A stretch of 64,000 nucleotides of DNA, from assembly GCA_025462645.1 (NCBI GenBank), contig JAOAPB010000077.1, forward strand, positions 62,001 through 126,000. The letters run 5' to 3'. Below the pieces are notes generated by a model. It made no database searches, was not told the DNA's origin, and saw only the letters and a program-made list of their open reading frames with translations. Of this stretch, positions 63,210-64,000 are shown piece by piece. Positions within the stretch are counted from its first letter, which is position 1, and every line of letters starts with the position of its first letter. The translations under genes were made by a program, and so were the position numbers. The stretch comes from Edaphobacter sp. GTDB taxonomy: Bacteria > Acidobacteriota > Terriglobia > Terriglobales > Acidobacteriaceae.

Positions 63210-63869
63210 ATGAGTGAGGCTTCCAGCGGTGCCCCAGAGCGCGACGCAGCTTCTTCCTTCCTGCGTCAATTTGCGCGCCGTCGTACGTCCTCTGAGCCGG
63301 AAGAGCGTTGCGAACTTTGCAGCGTTCCGCTCAACCCGTTACATCAGCATCTTCTCAGTGTGAAAAAGCGGCAGATTCTCTGCGCCTGTGACGGGTGCGC
63401 TATCCTCTTTTGCGGGCAGGCAGGAGCGCATTACCTTCGCGTGCCACGCCGTCTACGCTACCTCATCGACTTCCAGATGAGTGATTCGCAGTGGGAGGCC
63501 CTGATGGTACCCATCAACCTCGTCTTCTTCTATCGGGACACCGCCGCAGACAAAGCTCTCGCCATGTATCCCAGCCCTGCGGGCGCAACCGAATCTCTTC
63601 TCAGCCTAGAATCCTGGCAGGAGATCGTCGCTCAGAATCCAGACCTGCAAACCATGGAATCCGATGTTGAAGCTCTTCTTGTTAATCGCATCGACGATTG
63701 CGCCGAGTACTTTCTTGTGCCGATTGATGAGTGCTATCGACTTGTCGGAATCATCCGCATGCACTGGCATGGGCTCTCCGGAGGCAACGAAGTCTGGAAG
63801 GAGATCCATCAATTCTTTGCTGATCTGCGTACGCGCAGCACAGAGAGCCGGAGGCCCGCACATGCCTGA
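63210..63869 (+). CDS. DUF5947-family protein
   Basis: 219 aa. A zinc-ribbon-like start (RCELCSVPLNPLHQHLL ... CACDGCAILF) with two CxxC pairs precedes a beta-rich body (RYLIDFQMSDSQWEALMVPINLVFFYRD, YFLVPIDECYRLVGIIRMHW). The family is found beside group 1h hydrogenase genes. The cysteine pairs could bind zinc or iron. Its stop overlaps the next gene by 8 nt, so they are coupled. Confidence 0.85.
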   Translation: MSEASSGAPERDAASSFLRQFARRRTSSEPEERCELCSVPLNPLHQHLLSVKKRQILCACDGCAILFCGQAGAHYLRVPRRLRYLIDFQMSDSQWEALMVPINLVFFYRDTAADKALAMYPSPAGATESLLSLESWQEIVAQNPDLQTMESDVEALLVNRIDDCAEYFLVPIDECYRLVGIIRMHWHGLSGGNEVWKEIHQFFADLRTRSTESRRPAHA

Positions 63870-64000
63870 ACTGCAGTTCCAGATCGAAGGCGCGGAGGCC
63901 GTCCCACATTCCGCCGTGCCTCTGTTGTCGATGAAGCTGCGCATCACGAATCTGCCCACGAGTGAGACCATCCACACTCTCACACTTAAGTGCCAGGTTC
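63862..64000 (+). CDS. DUF6084-family protein, cut by the window end
   Basis: Only 46 residues are visible (beginning MPELQFQIEGAEAVPHSAVP). They match the start of DUF6084 proteins, which follow DUF5947 in hydrogenase operons. The start is supported by the 8-nt overlap with the preceding gene. Role unknown. Confidence 0.75.
   Translation, partial: MPELQFQIEGAEAVPHSAVPLLSMKLRITNLPTSETIHTLTLKCQV

Overview
The window looks like a chromosomal segment of an acidobacterium, most likely of the Terriglobia group (Granulicella, Edaphobacter or Terriglobus relatives). This is inferred from gene content: three very large Oar-like TonB-dependent receptors with an N-terminal carboxypeptidase-regulatory-like domain, secreted sugar-processing proteins with Tat or Sec signals, and an actinobacterial-type (group 1h) [NiFe] hydrogenase operon carrying DUF5947 and DUF6084 genes. 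No rRNA, tRNA, CRISPR array, transposase or phage gene was recognised.

Layout. 1-5.7 kb: a carbohydrate-uptake segment, with one Oar-like receptor between two Tat-exported sugar phosphate isomerase/epimerase-like proteins. 5.7-15.5 kb: a divergent redox cluster. On the left are a catalase-family haem protein and a small unknown protein. On the right are a GMC flavin oxidoreductase, a paralogue of that small protein, a 431-aa membrane protein with an internal duplication, a DyP-type peroxidase and a large two-haem c-type cytochrome lipoprotein. A two-component system (15.5-17.65 kb) and a secreted beta-propeller protein follow. Both have 11-bp phased direct repeats of the PmrA/OmpR type upstream. 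This cluster is the best candidate for an undescribed system.

19.3-25.2 kb: an RND efflux operon (TolC-like, adaptor, pump). 25.4-31.9 kb: two near-duplicate cobalamin riboswitches, one before class I ribonucleotide reductase nrdAB and one before metE. Both targets are B12-independent enzymes that B12 would be expected to shut off. 32-34.6 kb: a P1-family peptidase and a sodium:solute symporter. 34.8-43 kb: two more Oar-like receptors with a small secreted protein between them. 43-47.7 kb: a secreted protein of unknown function, a bicovalent-FAD oxidoreductase and a GH27 alpha-galactosidase. 47.8-53.8 kb: mixed housekeeping and accessory genes (zinc-ribbon protein, ruvX, two SDRs beside a divergent ArsR-like regulator with a clear operator palindrome, a molybdenum-hydroxylase remnant, a RidA-like protein, trhO, a helical protein).

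54.3-64 kb: hypF-hypC-hypD-hypE, then hhyS-hhyL for a group 1h hydrogenase (the kind linked to scavenging atmospheric H2), a NifU-like protein, a 59-aa protein, DUF5947 and a DUF6084 gene cut by the window end. hypA, hypB and the large-subunit protease are not in view and may lie beyond the right edge.
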